A stretch of DNA of 64,000 nt from Sphaerisporangium rubeum (GCF_014207705.1 NZ_JACHIU010000001.1:3836501-3900500), one strand, 5' to 3'; numbered from the stretch's first letter, positions 45,241 to 54,185 are shown. Notes: generated by a model from the letters alone, not told the origin. Made by a program: numbers and translations.

Positions 45241-46482
45241 ATGGGGAACGGGTCCCGGCTGGGGCGGTCGTTCGGGTGGCTGTGGGGTGCGTACGGGACC
45301 AGCGCGCTCGGCACGTGGCTCGCCTTCGGCGCGTTCCCGCTGATCGCGATCCAGGTGCTGCACGCCGGTCCCGCGCGGGTCGCGGCGTTGTCGGCCGTCG
45401 GTGCCGCGGCCGGCGCGGCCCTGGCGGTGCCGCTCGGGCCGTGGGTGGAGTTCCGCCGCAAGCGGCCGGTGCTGATCGGGACGGACGTGGCACGGTTCGC
45501 GGCGCTGCTGACGGTCCCCGCCGCGTACGCCTGCGGCGTGCTCACCTTCCCTCACCTCCTGCTGGTCTCGGTGCTGGTCGCGGCGGCCGACATCACGTTC
45601 CGCGCCGCCTCAGGCGCCTACCTGAAGACCCTGGTCGCGCCGGAGAACCTGCTCGTCGCCAACGCCAGGTTCGAGTCCACGACCTGGACGGCCACGATCG
45701 TCGGGCCCCCGCTCGGCGGCGCCGCGATCGGCCTGCTCGGCCCGGTGGCGACGGTGCTGGCCGACGCGGTCAGCCACCTGCTCTCGGCCCTGTGCATCGG
45801 CGCGACCGGCGGCCGCGAGCCGCGGCCCGAGCGGCGTGCCGCCCCACGCCTGCGTCCCCGCGACCTGCTCGACGGCTGGCGGTTCATCCTCGCCGACCCT
45901 GGCCTGCGTCCCCTGTTCCTCAACACCACCCTGTTCAACGGCCTGGTCATGGCCACCCAGCCCCTGCTCGCCGTCCTGCTGCTCGACCGGCTCGGCTTCG
46001 CGCCATGGCAGTACGGCCTCGCGTTCGCCGTCCCCTCCGTCGCCGGCCTGCTCGGCTCCTGGCTGGCCCGCCCCCTCGTCGCCCGGTTCGGCCCCCACCG
46101 GATCCTGACCGCCACCGGCGCGCTGCGCGCGCTGTGGCCCCTCGGCCTTGCCTTCCCCGGCCCCGGCGCCGCCGGCCTGCTCCTGGTGATCGCCGTAGAA
46201 CTCGGCCTCATCCTCTGCTGCGCCGTCTTCAACCCCGTCTGCGCCACCTACCGCCTGGACCGCACCCCGTCCGGCCGCGTCACCCGCACCCTGTCCGCCT
46301 GGTCGGTGACCACCAGAGCCACCACCGCGCTCCTGACCGCCACGTGGGGACTCCTCGGCGGCCTGCTCGGCCCCCGCACCGCCATCGGCCTGGCCGGCGC
46401 ACTGGTGCTGGCGACCCCCTTGCTGCTCCCCTCCCGGTCGATGCGCCGTCTGGCCGTCACAGGGTCACCGGCAGCGAGGTGA
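45241..46482 (+). CDS. MFS exporter
   Basis: This 413-residue major facilitator protein with about 12 helices resembles MFS_3/EntS-type drug or siderophore exporters: an RRKRPVLIGTDVARF loop (motif A-like) and PLGGAAIGLLGPVATVLADAVSHLLSA. The ATG at 45241 follows GAGGAGA. It is controlled by the divergent LysR, by context. The 3' end overlaps the convergent P450 gene by 26 bp. Substrate unknown. Confidence 0.87.
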   Translation: MGNGSRLGRSFGWLWGAYGTSALGTWLAFGAFPLIAIQVLHAGPARVAALSAVGAAAGAALAVPLGPWVEFRRKRPVLIGTDVARFAALLTVPAAYACGVLTFPHLLLVSVLVAAADITFRAASGAYLKTLVAPENLLVANARFESTTWTATIVGPPLGGAAIGLLGPVATVLADAVSHLLSALCIGATGGREPRPERRAAPRLRPRDLLDGWRFILADPGLRPLFLNTTLFNGLVMATQPLLAVLLLDRLGFAPWQYGLAFAVPSVAGLLGSWLARPLVARFGPHRILTATGALRALWPLGLAFPGPGAAGLLLVIAVELGLILCCAVFNPVCATYRLDRTPSGRVTRTLSAWSVTTRATTALLTATWGLLGGLLGPRTAIGLAGALVLATPLLLPSRSMRRLAVTGSPAAR

Positions 46483-47659
46483 GCCGCCACATGCCCGGGT
46501 CCAGGGCACGGATCTCCTCGGGGTCCGCCGCCAGGGCCAGGCCGGGGTGGCGGGCCAGGAGCGCGGTGAGGGCCGTCTCGACCTGGACGCGGGCCAGTGC
46601 GGCGCCGAGGCAGAAGTGGGGGCCGTGGGAGAAGCCCAGGTGGGGGGAGGCAGGGGTGCGGGTGATGTCGAGGCGTGCGGGGTCGGGGAAGGCACGGGGG
46701 TCGTGGTTGGCGGCGGCGACGGCGGCGGTGATCGCGTCGCCTTGGCGGATCTTCGTGCCGTACAGCTCGGTGTCCTCGCGCGCGTAGCGGGGGACGGCCA
46801 GCAGGATGGGGCCGCACCAGCGGGTGAGTTCCTCGACGGCGCGTGGCATGAGCGCGGGGTCGGCGCGGAGCGCGGCGAGCCGGCCGGGGTGGGTGAGCAG
46901 GGCCGCGACGGCGTTGCCGATGAGGTTGTGCGGGGTCTGGCCGGCCAGGACCAGCAGCCAGATCATGGTGATCATCTCGGTGTCGCTCAGCCGGTCGCCG
47001 TCGTCGTCGTGCGCGCGGATCAGGTCCGACAGCAGGTCGTCGGCGGGTTCGGCGCGGCGGCGCGCGACGGCGTCCCTGGCGCCGGCGATGATGCCGGGCA
47101 TCGCCTCGGCCAGTCCCTGGCCGGAGCCGGCGGCGATGACCGCGCCGTACTCGCGCCACGCGAGGCGGTCGGCGTGCGGGATGCCGACCAGCTCGCAGAT
47201 CACGTCCATGGGGAGCGGCCTGGCGTAGTGCCGCAGCAGGTCCACCACACCGTTGTCGGCGTGGCCGGGGAGCTCGTCGAGCAGCCGGGCCGCGATCGGC
47301 TCGATCCGCGGCCGGAAGCCGGCGGCGCGGCGCACGCCGAAGGCCGGCGCGACCAGTTTGCGCAGCCGCAGGTGCTCGGAGCCTTCCATCTCCGACATGG
47401 TGCGCATGTACGGCAGGCAGTCCTCCGGCACACCGGGACGCACGAAGCTCTGGGTGCTGATCCCGAACCGGGGGTCGGCGAGCATCGCGCGGGCCCCCTC
47501 GTACCGGGTGAGCAGCCACACCGGGCCGATGCCGGGGATGGTGAGCCGCGCGAGGGGTGAGCGTTCCCTCACCTCGCCGTAGGCGGTGAACGGGTCGCGG
47601 ATCACCTGCATGGCGGTGAGGTCGATCTCGGGGATGACGGTGGCGCGTTCGTCGGTCAC
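46457..47659 (-). CDS. Cytochrome P450 with atypical I-helix
   Basis: This is a 400-residue bacterial class I P450. The heme loop is LGFSHGPHFCLGAALARVQ (FxxGxxxCxG), and the ExxR helix is in VEELTRWCGPI. The I-helix reads LLVLAGQTPHNLIG, where the normal AGxE/DTT acid-Thr pair is missing, implying substrate-assisted or altered oxygen activation. GTG 47659 is preferred over ATG 47689 because GGGAG lies six bases before it. It is divergent from a TetR gene sharing an ATGATG/CATCAT palindrome. No ferredoxin gene is adjacent. Confidence 0.9.
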   Translation of the reverse strand: MTDERATVIPEIDLTAMQVIRDPFTAYGEVRERSPLARLTIPGIGPVWLLTRYEGARAMLADPRFGISTQSFVRPGVPEDCLPYMRTMSEMEGSEHLRLRKLVAPAFGVRRAAGFRPRIEPIAARLLDELPGHADNGVVDLLRHYARPLPMDVICELVGIPHADRLAWREYGAVIAAGSGQGLAEAMPGIIAGARDAVARRRAEPADDLLSDLIRAHDDDGDRLSDTEMITMIWLLVLAGQTPHNLIGNAVAALLTHPGRLAALRADPALMPRAVEELTRWCGPILLAVPRYAREDTELYGTKIRQGDAITAAVAAANHDPRAFPDPARLDITRTPASPHLGFSHGPHFCLGAALARVQVETALTALLARHPGLALAADPEEIRALDPGMWRLTSLPVTL

Positions 47660-47689
47660 GTGGACTCCCAACTCGGATGTTGAGAACAT

Positions 47690-47702
47690 ATGATGACATC
47701 AT
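47690..47702. promoter_or_regulatory. Palindrome between P450 and TetR
   Basis: ATGATG-A-CATCAT is a perfect inverted repeat in an AT-rich patch 31 bp upstream of the P450 start and 60 bp upstream of the tetR start. It is the likely operator of the adjacent TetR. Confidence 0.6.
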
Positions 47703-47761
47703 CTGAATGGTGACGGTATCTTGTTGCTGCGACGCCGGCGAACCGGGGGACGGGAGTGACG

Positions 47762-48889
47762 ATGGAGCGGCTCACCCGGGTGGAGGCGCAGGAACGCAAC
47801 CGGGCGAGGGTGCTGGCTGCCGCGAGGGAGGAGTTCGCCGCGCGCGGCTTCCGCGACGCCAAGATCGACGCCATCGCCGACCGTGCCGGGCTCACCCGTG
47901 GCGCGGTCTACTCCAACTTCCCCGGCAAACGGGCCCTGTACTTCTCGGTCCTTGCCGCCATGTCGGACTCCCCCGGCCCCGGCCCCGCCGACCCCGGCCC
48001 CGCGCCGGCCGGCGACGCGGGTGAGGCCCTCGGCGCGCTGGCCCGCGCGTGGGTGGCGCGGCTGCCGCTGGCGACCGACGAGCACGGGGACACGCTCCTC
48101 GGCCGGGACCTGATGCCGGAGATCCTCGCCGAGGACCGCACACGGCACGCCTACGCGCAGCTGCTGAAACTCGACGCCGTCCTGCTCGGCCTGGCCCTGG
48201 AACGGCTGCGGCCTGCGGGAGGGCCTGCGGGAGGGCCTGCCGCGCGGCAGGTGCGGCTCGCCGAGGCGGTGCTCACCACCCTGCACGGCGCCGGCCAGCT
48301 GGCCGCCGCGGCACCGGGGTTCGTCGAACCGTTCGACGTGGTGACCGTCTGCCGGGAACTGGCCGGGCTCGACCTCGGCGGCGGCATACCGCCGCTGCCC
48401 GCCGTCACCCCGCCGAGAGCCGTCGACGAGCCTTGGTCACCTCCCCCCGCCACCGACGCGGTGCGCCGCTCCCCCGCCGGTCTTTCCGGTGACGGCGTGG
48501 TGGCCGTCCTCGGCCTGCGGCGTCTACAGGCCGCCGAGGAGGCCGTCCGCGCCGCACCGCCGGGAACGCCGGTGACCGCCGTCGTGGTCACCGGCGACCC
48601 CGGCGAGCTGTCCCCGCTGGCCCGTCTGGTCGTCGCCGAACTGTGCACCCCTCTGCGCCAGGCCTTCCCCCCGCACGCCTGGCCCCCGCTGCGCGTGGTG
48701 CACGACGACACCGGCGCCGTGGCCGCCGCGGCCGGGGTCCCCGCCGTGTCCGACACCACCGAGACGGCGGTCCGCATCCAGGGGGGCCGCGTCGTGGCCC
48801 GCGCCGACGGCCGCCTGTCCGCGCACGCCGTCGCCGCGTCCCTCCCCCACCCTTCGTCCCTCCCCCACCCTTCACCCCGTCCCCGCTAG
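47762..48889 (+). CDS. TetR-family regulator with long C-terminal extension
   Basis: This 375-residue protein is nearly twice the usual TetR length. Helix-turn-helix about 8-58 (RNRARVLAAAREEFAARGFRDAKIDAIADRAGLTRGAVYSNFPGKRALYF) and a TetR core to about 205. A linker leads to a domain of about 120 residues (VVAVLGLRRLQAAEEAVR, VVVTGDPGEL, VVHDDTGAVAAAAGVPAVSDTTETAVRIQGGRVVARADG) with the look of a thioredoxin/AhpC-like fold lacking Cys. The C-terminus ends in a SLPHPS repeat. The ATG at 47762 follows GGGAG. It is divergent from the P450, which it probably regulates. Confidence 0.85.
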   Translation: MERLTRVEAQERNRARVLAAAREEFAARGFRDAKIDAIADRAGLTRGAVYSNFPGKRALYFSVLAAMSDSPGPGPADPGPAPAGDAGEALGALARAWVARLPLATDEHGDTLLGRDLMPEILAEDRTRHAYAQLLKLDAVLLGLALERLRPAGGPAGGPAARQVRLAEAVLTTLHGAGQLAAAAPGFVEPFDVVTVCRELAGLDLGGGIPPLPAVTPPRAVDEPWSPPPATDAVRRSPAGLSGDGVVAVLGLRRLQAAEEAVRAAPPGTPVTAVVVTGDPGELSPLARLVVAELCTPLRQAFPPHAWPPLRVVHDDTGAVAAAAGVPAVSDTTETAVRIQGGRVVARADGRLSAHAVAASLPHPSSLPHPSPRPR

Positions 48890-48979
48890 GCACCACGGCG
48901 GGAGGCGGACCCGTCGTCACCGACGCGCCGCGGCGCAGGCGCTAGGTTGGCCTGAGGCGAGACGAAGGGGTGACCTGCG

Positions 48980-49732
48980 ATGGGCCACGAGTTCCATCTG
49001 TCCAAGGAGATCGAGCTCGACGCGACCCCGGAGCAGGTGTGGGACGCCATCGCCACCGGGCCCGGCATCGACTCGTGGTTCATGGGCCGCACCGAGCTCC
49101 AGGAAGCCGCCGGCGGCACCCTGGAACTCACCGTGGCGGGCCACACCTCCACGGCCGAGGTCACCGCGTGGGAACCGGGCCGCCGTTTCGCGCACGAAGG
49201 CGGGTCGGACGGCTTCTTCACCGCCATGGAGTACCTCATCGAGGCCCGCGACGGCGGTTCCACGGTGCTGCGCCTGGTGCAGAGCGGCGTTCTCGGCGAC
49301 AACTGGGAGACCGAGTACGAGGCCATGCGCGAAGGCTGGGACATGTACCTGCACACCCTGTCGCAGTACCTGGCCCACTTCCACCCCCGCACCGCGACCG
49401 TCGTGACCGCCGTCCACCCCGGTGTCCCTCCGAGAGAACAGCTGTGGCTCGCGCTGCTCGGCGCTCTGTCCCTGACCGCCCCGGTCACCGCCGGCACCCC
49501 GGTGCGCCTCTCGGCGGCCGGCACCCTGGTCGAGGGTGTGGTCGACTACGACGGCCTCCCCACCGTCCTCGGGGTCCGCACCCCCGACGCGCTCCTGCGT
49601 TTCCTGCACTCCGGTCCCGACCGCGGAAACGTCCTGGTCCTCGGCCACCACCTGTTCGACGGCCCCGACCCCGGCAAGGCCCACCAGGCCTGGCAGGCGT
49701 GGCTGACCGACCTGATCACGACGACCGGCTGA
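48980..49732 (+). CDS. SRPBCC (START-like) domain protein
   Basis: This is a 250-residue protein. Residues 1-140 form an AHSA1/polyketide-cyclase-like SRPBCC domain (FHLSKEIELDATPEQVWDAIATGPGIDSWFMG through LHTLSQYLAHF). Residues 150-250 form a second, less recognisable domain (LWLALLGALSLTAPVTAGTPVRL). It probably binds a hydrophobic ligand. The last codons lie in the first unit of a 50-bp tandem duplication. It is convergent with the DUF6223-like gene. Confidence 0.82.
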   Translation: MGHEFHLSKEIELDATPEQVWDAIATGPGIDSWFMGRTELQEAAGGTLELTVAGHTSTAEVTAWEPGRRFAHEGGSDGFFTAMEYLIEARDGGSTVLRLVQSGVLGDNWETEYEAMREGWDMYLHTLSQYLAHFHPRTATVVTAVHPGVPPREQLWLALLGALSLTAPVTAGTPVRLSAAGTLVEGVVDYDGLPTVLGVRTPDALLRFLHSGPDRGNVLVLGHHLFDGPDPGKAHQAWQAWLTDLITTTG

Positions 49733-49860
49733 CACGCGCAAGGACCACGGCGCCGGCCGGCCTGCTCACGACCACCGGCTGACACGCGCAAGGACCACGG
49801 CGCCGGCCGGCCTGTTCACGACGACCGGCTCACGCGGGCCAGGACCAGGGCACCGAGGAC
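49711..49860. repeat. 50-bp tandem repeats spanning two convergent gene ends
   Basis: Unit one (49711-49760) and unit two (49761-49810) are identical at 48 of 50 positions; unit three (49811-49860) is related in its first 22 bp and more loosely after. Unit one carries the stop of the SRPBCC gene; unit three carries the stop of the convergent membrane-protein gene. Unit two therefore carries an extra non-functional copy of both ends. Confidence 0.9.
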
Positions 49861-50208
49861 GGCGCCGGTCAGGCCGACGACCAGGGCCACGTAGCCGCCG
49901 ACGATGCCGTAGCCGGTGCCGGGTCCGCCTTTCGCCGCGGCCACGACCCACGCGCCGATGACCGCCGCCACCGGGCCCGTCACCAGCGCCGTGACGCCGG
50001 CCCTCCGCGCGGCGCCGGCCCGGCGGACCAGGGCCACCGCGGCGGCGACCACGCCGGCCAGGCCGACCAGGATGGCCACCAGGGACCACAGCCGGCCGGC
50101 GGTCATGGTGTAGGCGCCGACGGGATCGGTCACGGTTTCCGGCGCGGCGAGCCCGAGGGCTGCGATCAGGCCGGTCCCGGCGGCGGCGAGCGTGTATCGC
50201 ACCGGCAT
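49816..50208 (-). CDS. DUF6223-like small membrane protein
   Basis: This 130-residue protein has four hydrophobic helices. The pattern YTMTAGRLWSLVAILVGLAGVVAAAVALVRR and GGPGTGYGIVGGYVALVVGLTGAVLGALVLAR resembles DUF6223 proteins of Streptomyces and relatives, whose function is unknown. The ATG at 50208 follows AAGGAG. Its 3' end is in the repeat region at 49811. Divergent from a NarL-type kinase. Confidence 0.75.
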   Translation of the reverse strand: MPVRYTLAAAGTGLIAALGLAAPETVTDPVGAYTMTAGRLWSLVAILVGLAGVVAAAVALVRRAGAARRAGVTALVTGPVAAVIGAWVVAAAKGGPGTGYGIVGGYVALVVGLTGAVLGALVLARVSRSS

Positions 50209-50424
50209 CGGGGTGCTCCTTCCAGCGAGACGGACGTCACCTGAGCATGTCCGCGCCGGCCCCCGCCGGTCGTCCTCCCCGCGTGGACATCCGGGGCTGC
50301 CGCACCGGCGGCAGCCGTCCGCCGCGCGCGGCGCACCGGGGCCGTGCGGGTACCGCGCACGCGGTAGCAGACGCTCCTTCGCGCGCAGGAGCCGCGCACG
50401 GCCACCTCCGGCTAGGGTGCGCGC

Positions 50425-51540
50425 ATGAGCTGGGGACGTGCCGGGGCCGGGGATTGGCTGATCGCCGTGTGTGTGGCGGCGACGCTGCTGGTCACCGGCC
50501 TGTCGGAACACCGTCCGGCCGGGAACGCCGCGATCCTCGGGCTGGTCGCGCTCGTGGCGGGGGGCCTGGCCCTGGCCGCGCGGCGCCGGGCCCCGGTGGC
50601 CGTGCTGGCGGTCACCGGGGTGTGCGCGGTGGGTCACCAGGCAGCGGGGTTCGACGTGCCGGCGGTGGCGTACCTGTTCGCGGTGTACGCCGCCGTACGC
50701 GCGGGACACCGCGCCGTCACCGTGGCGGGAAGCGTGGCCGTGCTGGCCGCGCTTCCCCTGGCGGCCCTGCTCACCGGGCCGTACGACGTGAGCGCGGCGC
50801 TCGCGCAGGCCCGCGGCGTGCTGGAGGTGGCGTGGCTGGTCGCGGCGGGGGCCGCAGGTGAGGCGCTGCGGCAGGCCGAGCAGCGGGCCGAGGAGGCCGA
50901 GCGCGGCCGGGAGGAGACGGCGCGGCGCCGCGCCGGTGAGGAACGGCTGCGCATCGCGCGTGAGCTCCACGACTCCCTCACCCACCAGATCGCCGTCATC
51001 AAGGTGCAGGCCGAGGTCGCCGTGCACGTGGCACGCAGACGCGGCGAGGACGTGCCGCCGGCGCTGCTCGCGATCCAGGAGGCCGGACGTGAGGCGGCCA
51101 GGGAGCTGCGCGCGACCCTGCGGGTGCTGCGCGACGACGACACCGCGCCGCCACGTGGGCTCGACGACGTCGGCGAACTGGTGGAACGGGCCCGTGCCAC
51201 CGGCCTGGAGGCGACACTCACCATCGGCGGGCCGCGGCGGGACGTCCCGGCCGCGGTGAGCCGGGCCGCGTACCGGATCGTCCAGGAGTCGCTCACCAAC
51301 ATCGTCCGGCACTCCGCCGCGGCCACCGCGGCCGTCACCATCGACTGCCGTCCCGACACCCTGGCGATCCGCGTCGACGACGACGGCACCGCCACGCCGG
51401 GTGGCGTCACCGTGCCAGGCGTCGGGCTGCTCGGCATGCGGGAACGGGTCGCCGCGCTCGGCGGCCGGCTCCGCGCGGAGCCACGCGGCGAGGGAGGCTT
51501 CACCGTGCAGGCCGAGCTCCCGGTGGAGCCGAACCCGTGA
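50425..51540 (+). CDS. NarL-type (HisKA_3) sensor histidine kinase
   Basis: This is a 371-residue kinase. Four to five membrane helices fill residues about 10-145, a coiled coil follows (146-172), then HisKA_3 with His182 in RIARELHDSLTHQIAVI, and the HATPase with VQESLTNIVRHS and GVGLLGMRERVAALGGRL. There is almost no extracytoplasmic domain, so it is probably an intramembrane or lipid-stress sensor. Its stop overlaps the regulator start (GTGA). Confidence 0.92.
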   Translation: MSWGRAGAGDWLIAVCVAATLLVTGLSEHRPAGNAAILGLVALVAGGLALAARRRAPVAVLAVTGVCAVGHQAAGFDVPAVAYLFAVYAAVRAGHRAVTVAGSVAVLAALPLAALLTGPYDVSAALAQARGVLEVAWLVAAGAAGEALRQAEQRAEEAERGREETARRRAGEERLRIARELHDSLTHQIAVIKVQAEVAVHVARRRGEDVPPALLAIQEAGREAARELRATLRVLRDDDTAPPRGLDDVGELVERARATGLEATLTIGGPRRDVPAAVSRAAYRIVQESLTNIVRHSAAATAAVTIDCRPDTLAIRVDDDGTATPGGVTVPGVGLLGMRERVAALGGRLRAEPRGEGGFTVQAELPVEPNP

Positions 51541-52205
51541 TCCGTGTCCTGCTGGTCGACGACCAGCCGCTCATGCGCGGCGGATTCCGCGCGCTGCTGG
51601 AACTCGAGGACGACATCGAGGTGGTGGCCGAGGCAGGCGACGGCAGGCAGGCACTGGTCCTGGCCAGGGAGCACCTGCCGGACATCGCGCTGGTCGACAT
51701 CCAGATGCCGGTGCTCGACGGCATCGAGACGACGCGGCGCATCGCCGCCGACCCAGCGCTCGGCGGGGTGCACGTCGTCATCCTGACCAACTACGGACTC
51801 GACGAGCACGTCTTCGACGCGCTGCGCGCCGGCGCCGCCGGGTTCCTCGTCAAGGACATCGAGCCGGAGGACTTCCTGCACGCCGTGCGGGTCGCCGCGC
51901 GCGGCGACGCGCTGCTCGCCCCGTCGATCACCCGCAGGCTCATCGCCAGGTACGTCACCCGGCCTGCCGGCGCCGTCACCGGCGCCGGCACGGCGCTGAA
52001 GGACCTGACCGCGCGGGAACGTGAGGCCGTCGCCCTGGTGGCGCGGGGCCTGTCCAACGAGCAGATCGCCGCGCACATGGTGATCAGCCCGCACACCGCC
52101 AAGACCCACGTCAACCGCGCCATGGTCAAACTCGGCGTCCGCGACCGCGCGCAGCTGGTCGTCCTCGCCTACGAGTCGGGCCTGGTGACCCCGGGCGGCT
52201 CCTGA
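51537..52205 (+). CDS. NarL/LuxR-type response regulator
   Basis: This 222-residue regulator has a receiver at about 1-118 with Asp54 in IALVDIQMP, switch Thr in VILTNYG and Lys in FLVKDIEPEDFL. The LuxR helix-turn-helix is at about 153-212 (LTAREREAVALVARGLSNEQIAAHMVISPHTAKTHVNRAMVKLGV). It is cotranscribed with the preceding kinase. Neighbouring candidates for control are the DUF6223-like gene and the DrrAB exporter, by position only. Confidence 0.93.
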   Translation: MIRVLLVDDQPLMRGGFRALLELEDDIEVVAEAGDGRQALVLAREHLPDIALVDIQMPVLDGIETTRRIAADPALGGVHVVILTNYGLDEHVFDALRAGAAGFLVKDIEPEDFLHAVRVAARGDALLAPSITRRLIARYVTRPAGAVTGAGTALKDLTAREREAVALVARGLSNEQIAAHMVISPHTAKTHVNRAMVKLGVRDRAQLVVLAYESGLVTPGGS

Positions 52206-52504
52206 CGCGCGTCCCGCGGACGGCTCGCCGCCTGCGGGGTGGCCGTGCCGGGGACGACGGGCCGGCAACTGTCCAGGCGCCAGTGGTGCAGCGCCGGATC
52301 CGACAGCGCGTCGGCCAGTGCCGCGTGGATCTCGGCGGCGGTGGTGTCGTCGGTGGTGTCCAGGCGCAAGGTGATGGCGCCGTTGGAGGTGGACAGGCCG
52401 GTGCGCCAGTGGGCCGGCAGCAGGGCCAGCACACGGATGCCGTCGGCCGGGGACGCGGCGGCCGCGCCGGGGGACGTGCGGTGCAGGATCGCCTCCACCA
52501 GCAT
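52169..52504 (-). CDS. Conserved small hypothetical protein
   Basis: This 111-residue protein begins MLVEAILHRTSPG and has VRVLALLPAHWRTGLSTSNGAITLRLDTTDDTTAAEIHAALADAL, a pattern that looks conserved among actinomycete hypotheticals. No motif gives a function. The ATG at 52504 follows GAAGGAA. The last 12 codons overlap the convergent response regulator gene, so the C-terminal tail is probably not conserved. Confidence 0.6.
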   Translation of the reverse strand: MLVEAILHRTSPGAAAASPADGIRVLALLPAHWRTGLSTSNGAITLRLDTTDDTTAAEIHAALADALSDPALHHWRLDSCRPVVPGTATPQAASRPRDARQEPPGVTRPDS

Positions 52505-52819
52505 CGTCGCACCGTTCCTTCACTCGCGGACGGGTAGGACCCCCGCCGCGGGTACCGCACCGGGTGCCCGCGATGCTATCGGACCCCGCCCCGCCGCCGG
52601 ACCCGATCACCGGCGGCCCGCCGCCACGAGGTCCCGCCATCCCCCGGCCATCCCCCCCACAGCCGCAGGGGTACGGCCCCGCCATCGCCGGGGCCCCCAC
52701 CGGCCTTAGCGGCCGAGAAGCGCACCGATAACGAGTGGATAGCGGCCCGGAATACCTTCGATATTGCGAGCAGGGAAACGCACCGACCAGGACTCCGCAC
52801 CACAAGGGGTGGGCTAGAA
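52505..52819. other. 315-bp intergenic region upstream of the small secreted peptide
   Basis: The first 220 bp are very GC-rich without features. The last 90 bp are clearly AT-richer (for example GATAACGAGTGGATAGCGG and CCTTCGATATTGCGAG), suggesting the promoter of the peptide gene at 52820; no consensus could be assigned with confidence. Confidence 0.45.
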
Positions 52820-53011
52820 ATGATGGAAACCGTCAAGGCCATGACCGTCCGGATCACCGTCGTCCTGATCGTCGCCGCCGGCGGAATGGCCACGTACGCC
52901 GCCGCGTCCGCCGAGGCGGCACCGACCAAATACTCTGGTCAATCCGTCGGCACACCGGTCTCCATGCCTGGTCAGCCCGCCAAGCTACACGGCAACACCC
53001 CCTGGGGCTGA
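52820..53011 (+). CDS. 63-residue secreted peptide precursor
   Basis: This small gene has an N-terminal signal peptide (about 1-34: MTVRITVVLIVAAGGMATYAA followed by ASAEA) with a predicted cleavage near AEA-AP. Release would give a Cys-free peptide of about 29 residues (TKYSGQSVGTPVSMPGQPAK then LHGNTPWG). A GGGGTGGG run precedes the start. A very strong terminator follows at 53040, making this an isolated monocistronic unit. No homologue is recognised. It could be a signal, structural or antimicrobial peptide. Confidence 0.55.
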   Translation: MMETVKAMTVRITVVLIVAAGGMATYAAASAEAAPTKYSGQSVGTPVSMPGQPAKLHGNTPWG

Positions 53012-53039
53012 GCCCAGGCAGGCAAGCCCACCCCGACTC

Positions 53040-53074
53040 GCGTGCGGCCGGAGACCTCGTCTCCGGCCGCACGC
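53040..53074 (+). terminator. Strong hairpin terminator after the peptide gene
   Basis: GTGCGGCCGGAGAC, loop CTC, GTCTCCGGCCGCAC forms a perfect stem of 14 bp, extended to 16 bp by the flanking G-C and C-G pairs. A weak GTTT follows at 53078-53081. It is well placed to end the peptide transcript. Confidence 0.8.
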
Positions 53075-53321
53075 CGCGTTTCACCGGCATCCCGGTTCAT
53101 GTCAATTCATTGATTACCTCGCACCGATCCCTTGGATAGGCTCCCGTCTCACCGGCATGTTTTCTTCACGGTGATCGCCGACAGTCCCGCCGGGGAAATT
53201 CTCACCGTCGGCATTTCCACCCGGTGCGCGTGAATGGCGGGGACAGGGGTCACCCTTACCCCGGCCATCCTCCGGCACACGCGAGGCCCACCCTGACCGG
53301 TACGGCGGACCCGCGTCCCGG

Positions 53322-54185
53322 TCAGCGGCTGAGCCGCCGGTAACGGCGGACCGACAGGGGGAAGAACACCGCCAGCAGCACCACCGGCCAGATGATCGCC
53401 AGGGCCATGGCGTGCTGCGCCGCGAAGGAGTCGCCTCCCCAGCCGGGGTTGCCGAACAGTTCCCGGGTCGCCGACACGGTCGCCGACATGGGGTTCCACT
53501 CGGCGACCGCGGCCAGCCATCCGGGCATGCCGGCCGGCGCCGCGAAGGTGTTGGACAGGAATCCGAGCGGCCACACCAGGATCTGCACCGCCATCACCGC
53601 CTCGGGGTTGCCGACGGCCAGCCCCAGGTAGACCCCGGCCCACAGCAGCGCGAAGCGCAGCAGCAACAGCAGCCCGACGGCGGCGAGCGCGGCCCAGGGC
53701 CCGTTGTGCCAGCGCCATCCGATGGCGAGCCCGCAGACGATCATCGCGGCGAGGCCGAGCACGGAGTTCAGCATGTCGGCGGCCCCGCGTCCGGTCACCA
53801 CGGCCGAACGGGACATCGGCAGGGAGCGGAACCGGTCGGTGACGCCTTTGCCGATGTCGCCGGCGACCGCCGTGAAGGTCGACTCGATGCCGAACACCAT
53901 GGTCATGGCGAACATGCCGGGCATCAGGAACTCCCGGTAGTCCCCGCCACCGGGCACGACCATGCCGCCGCCGAACACGTAGCCGAACAGCAGCACCACC
54001 ATGACGGGGAACAGCAGCGCCACCACGATCTGCGCGGGTTTGCGCCTCCAGTGCGTCAGGTCCCGCACGGTGATCGTCCACGCGTCCGCCAGGGCCCAGC
54101 CCAGCCGGCCGATCGGCCCCGCCGGCGCGGACGGGGCCGCGGCGGGACGGCCGGCGTCCCGCACCTGTGTCGTCGTGCCGTTCAC
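53322..54185 (-). CDS. DrrB-type ABC-2 permease
   Basis: This 287-residue protein has about six helices. The ABC-2 pattern is [76 protein letters not shown] and the C-terminal [21 protein letters not shown]. This is the daunorubicin-resistance DrrB type. GTG start overlaps the ATPase stop by four bases. The exporter probably removes a hydrophobic drug or lipid. Confidence 0.9.
   Translation of the reverse strand: MNGTTTQVRDAGRPAAAPSAPAGPIGRLGWALADAWTITVRDLTHWRRKPAQIVVALLFPVMVVLLFGYVFGGGMVVPGGGDYREFLMPGMFAMTMVFGIESTFTAVAGDIGKGVTDRFRSLPMSRSAVVTGRGAADMLNSVLGLAAMIVCGLAIGWRWHNGPWAALAAVGLLLLLRFALLWAGVYLGLAVGNPEAVMAVQILVWPLGFLSNTFAAPAGMPGWLAAVAEWNPMSATVSATRELFGNPGWGGDSFAAQHAMALAIIWPVVLLAVFFPLSVRRYRRLSR

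Noticed and set aside
48217-48260. Short GCCTGCGGGAGG repeats inside the tetR gene as a separate repeat locus
   Set aside because: They are in-frame codon repeats (PAGGPAGG) within a coding linker and need no other explanation.
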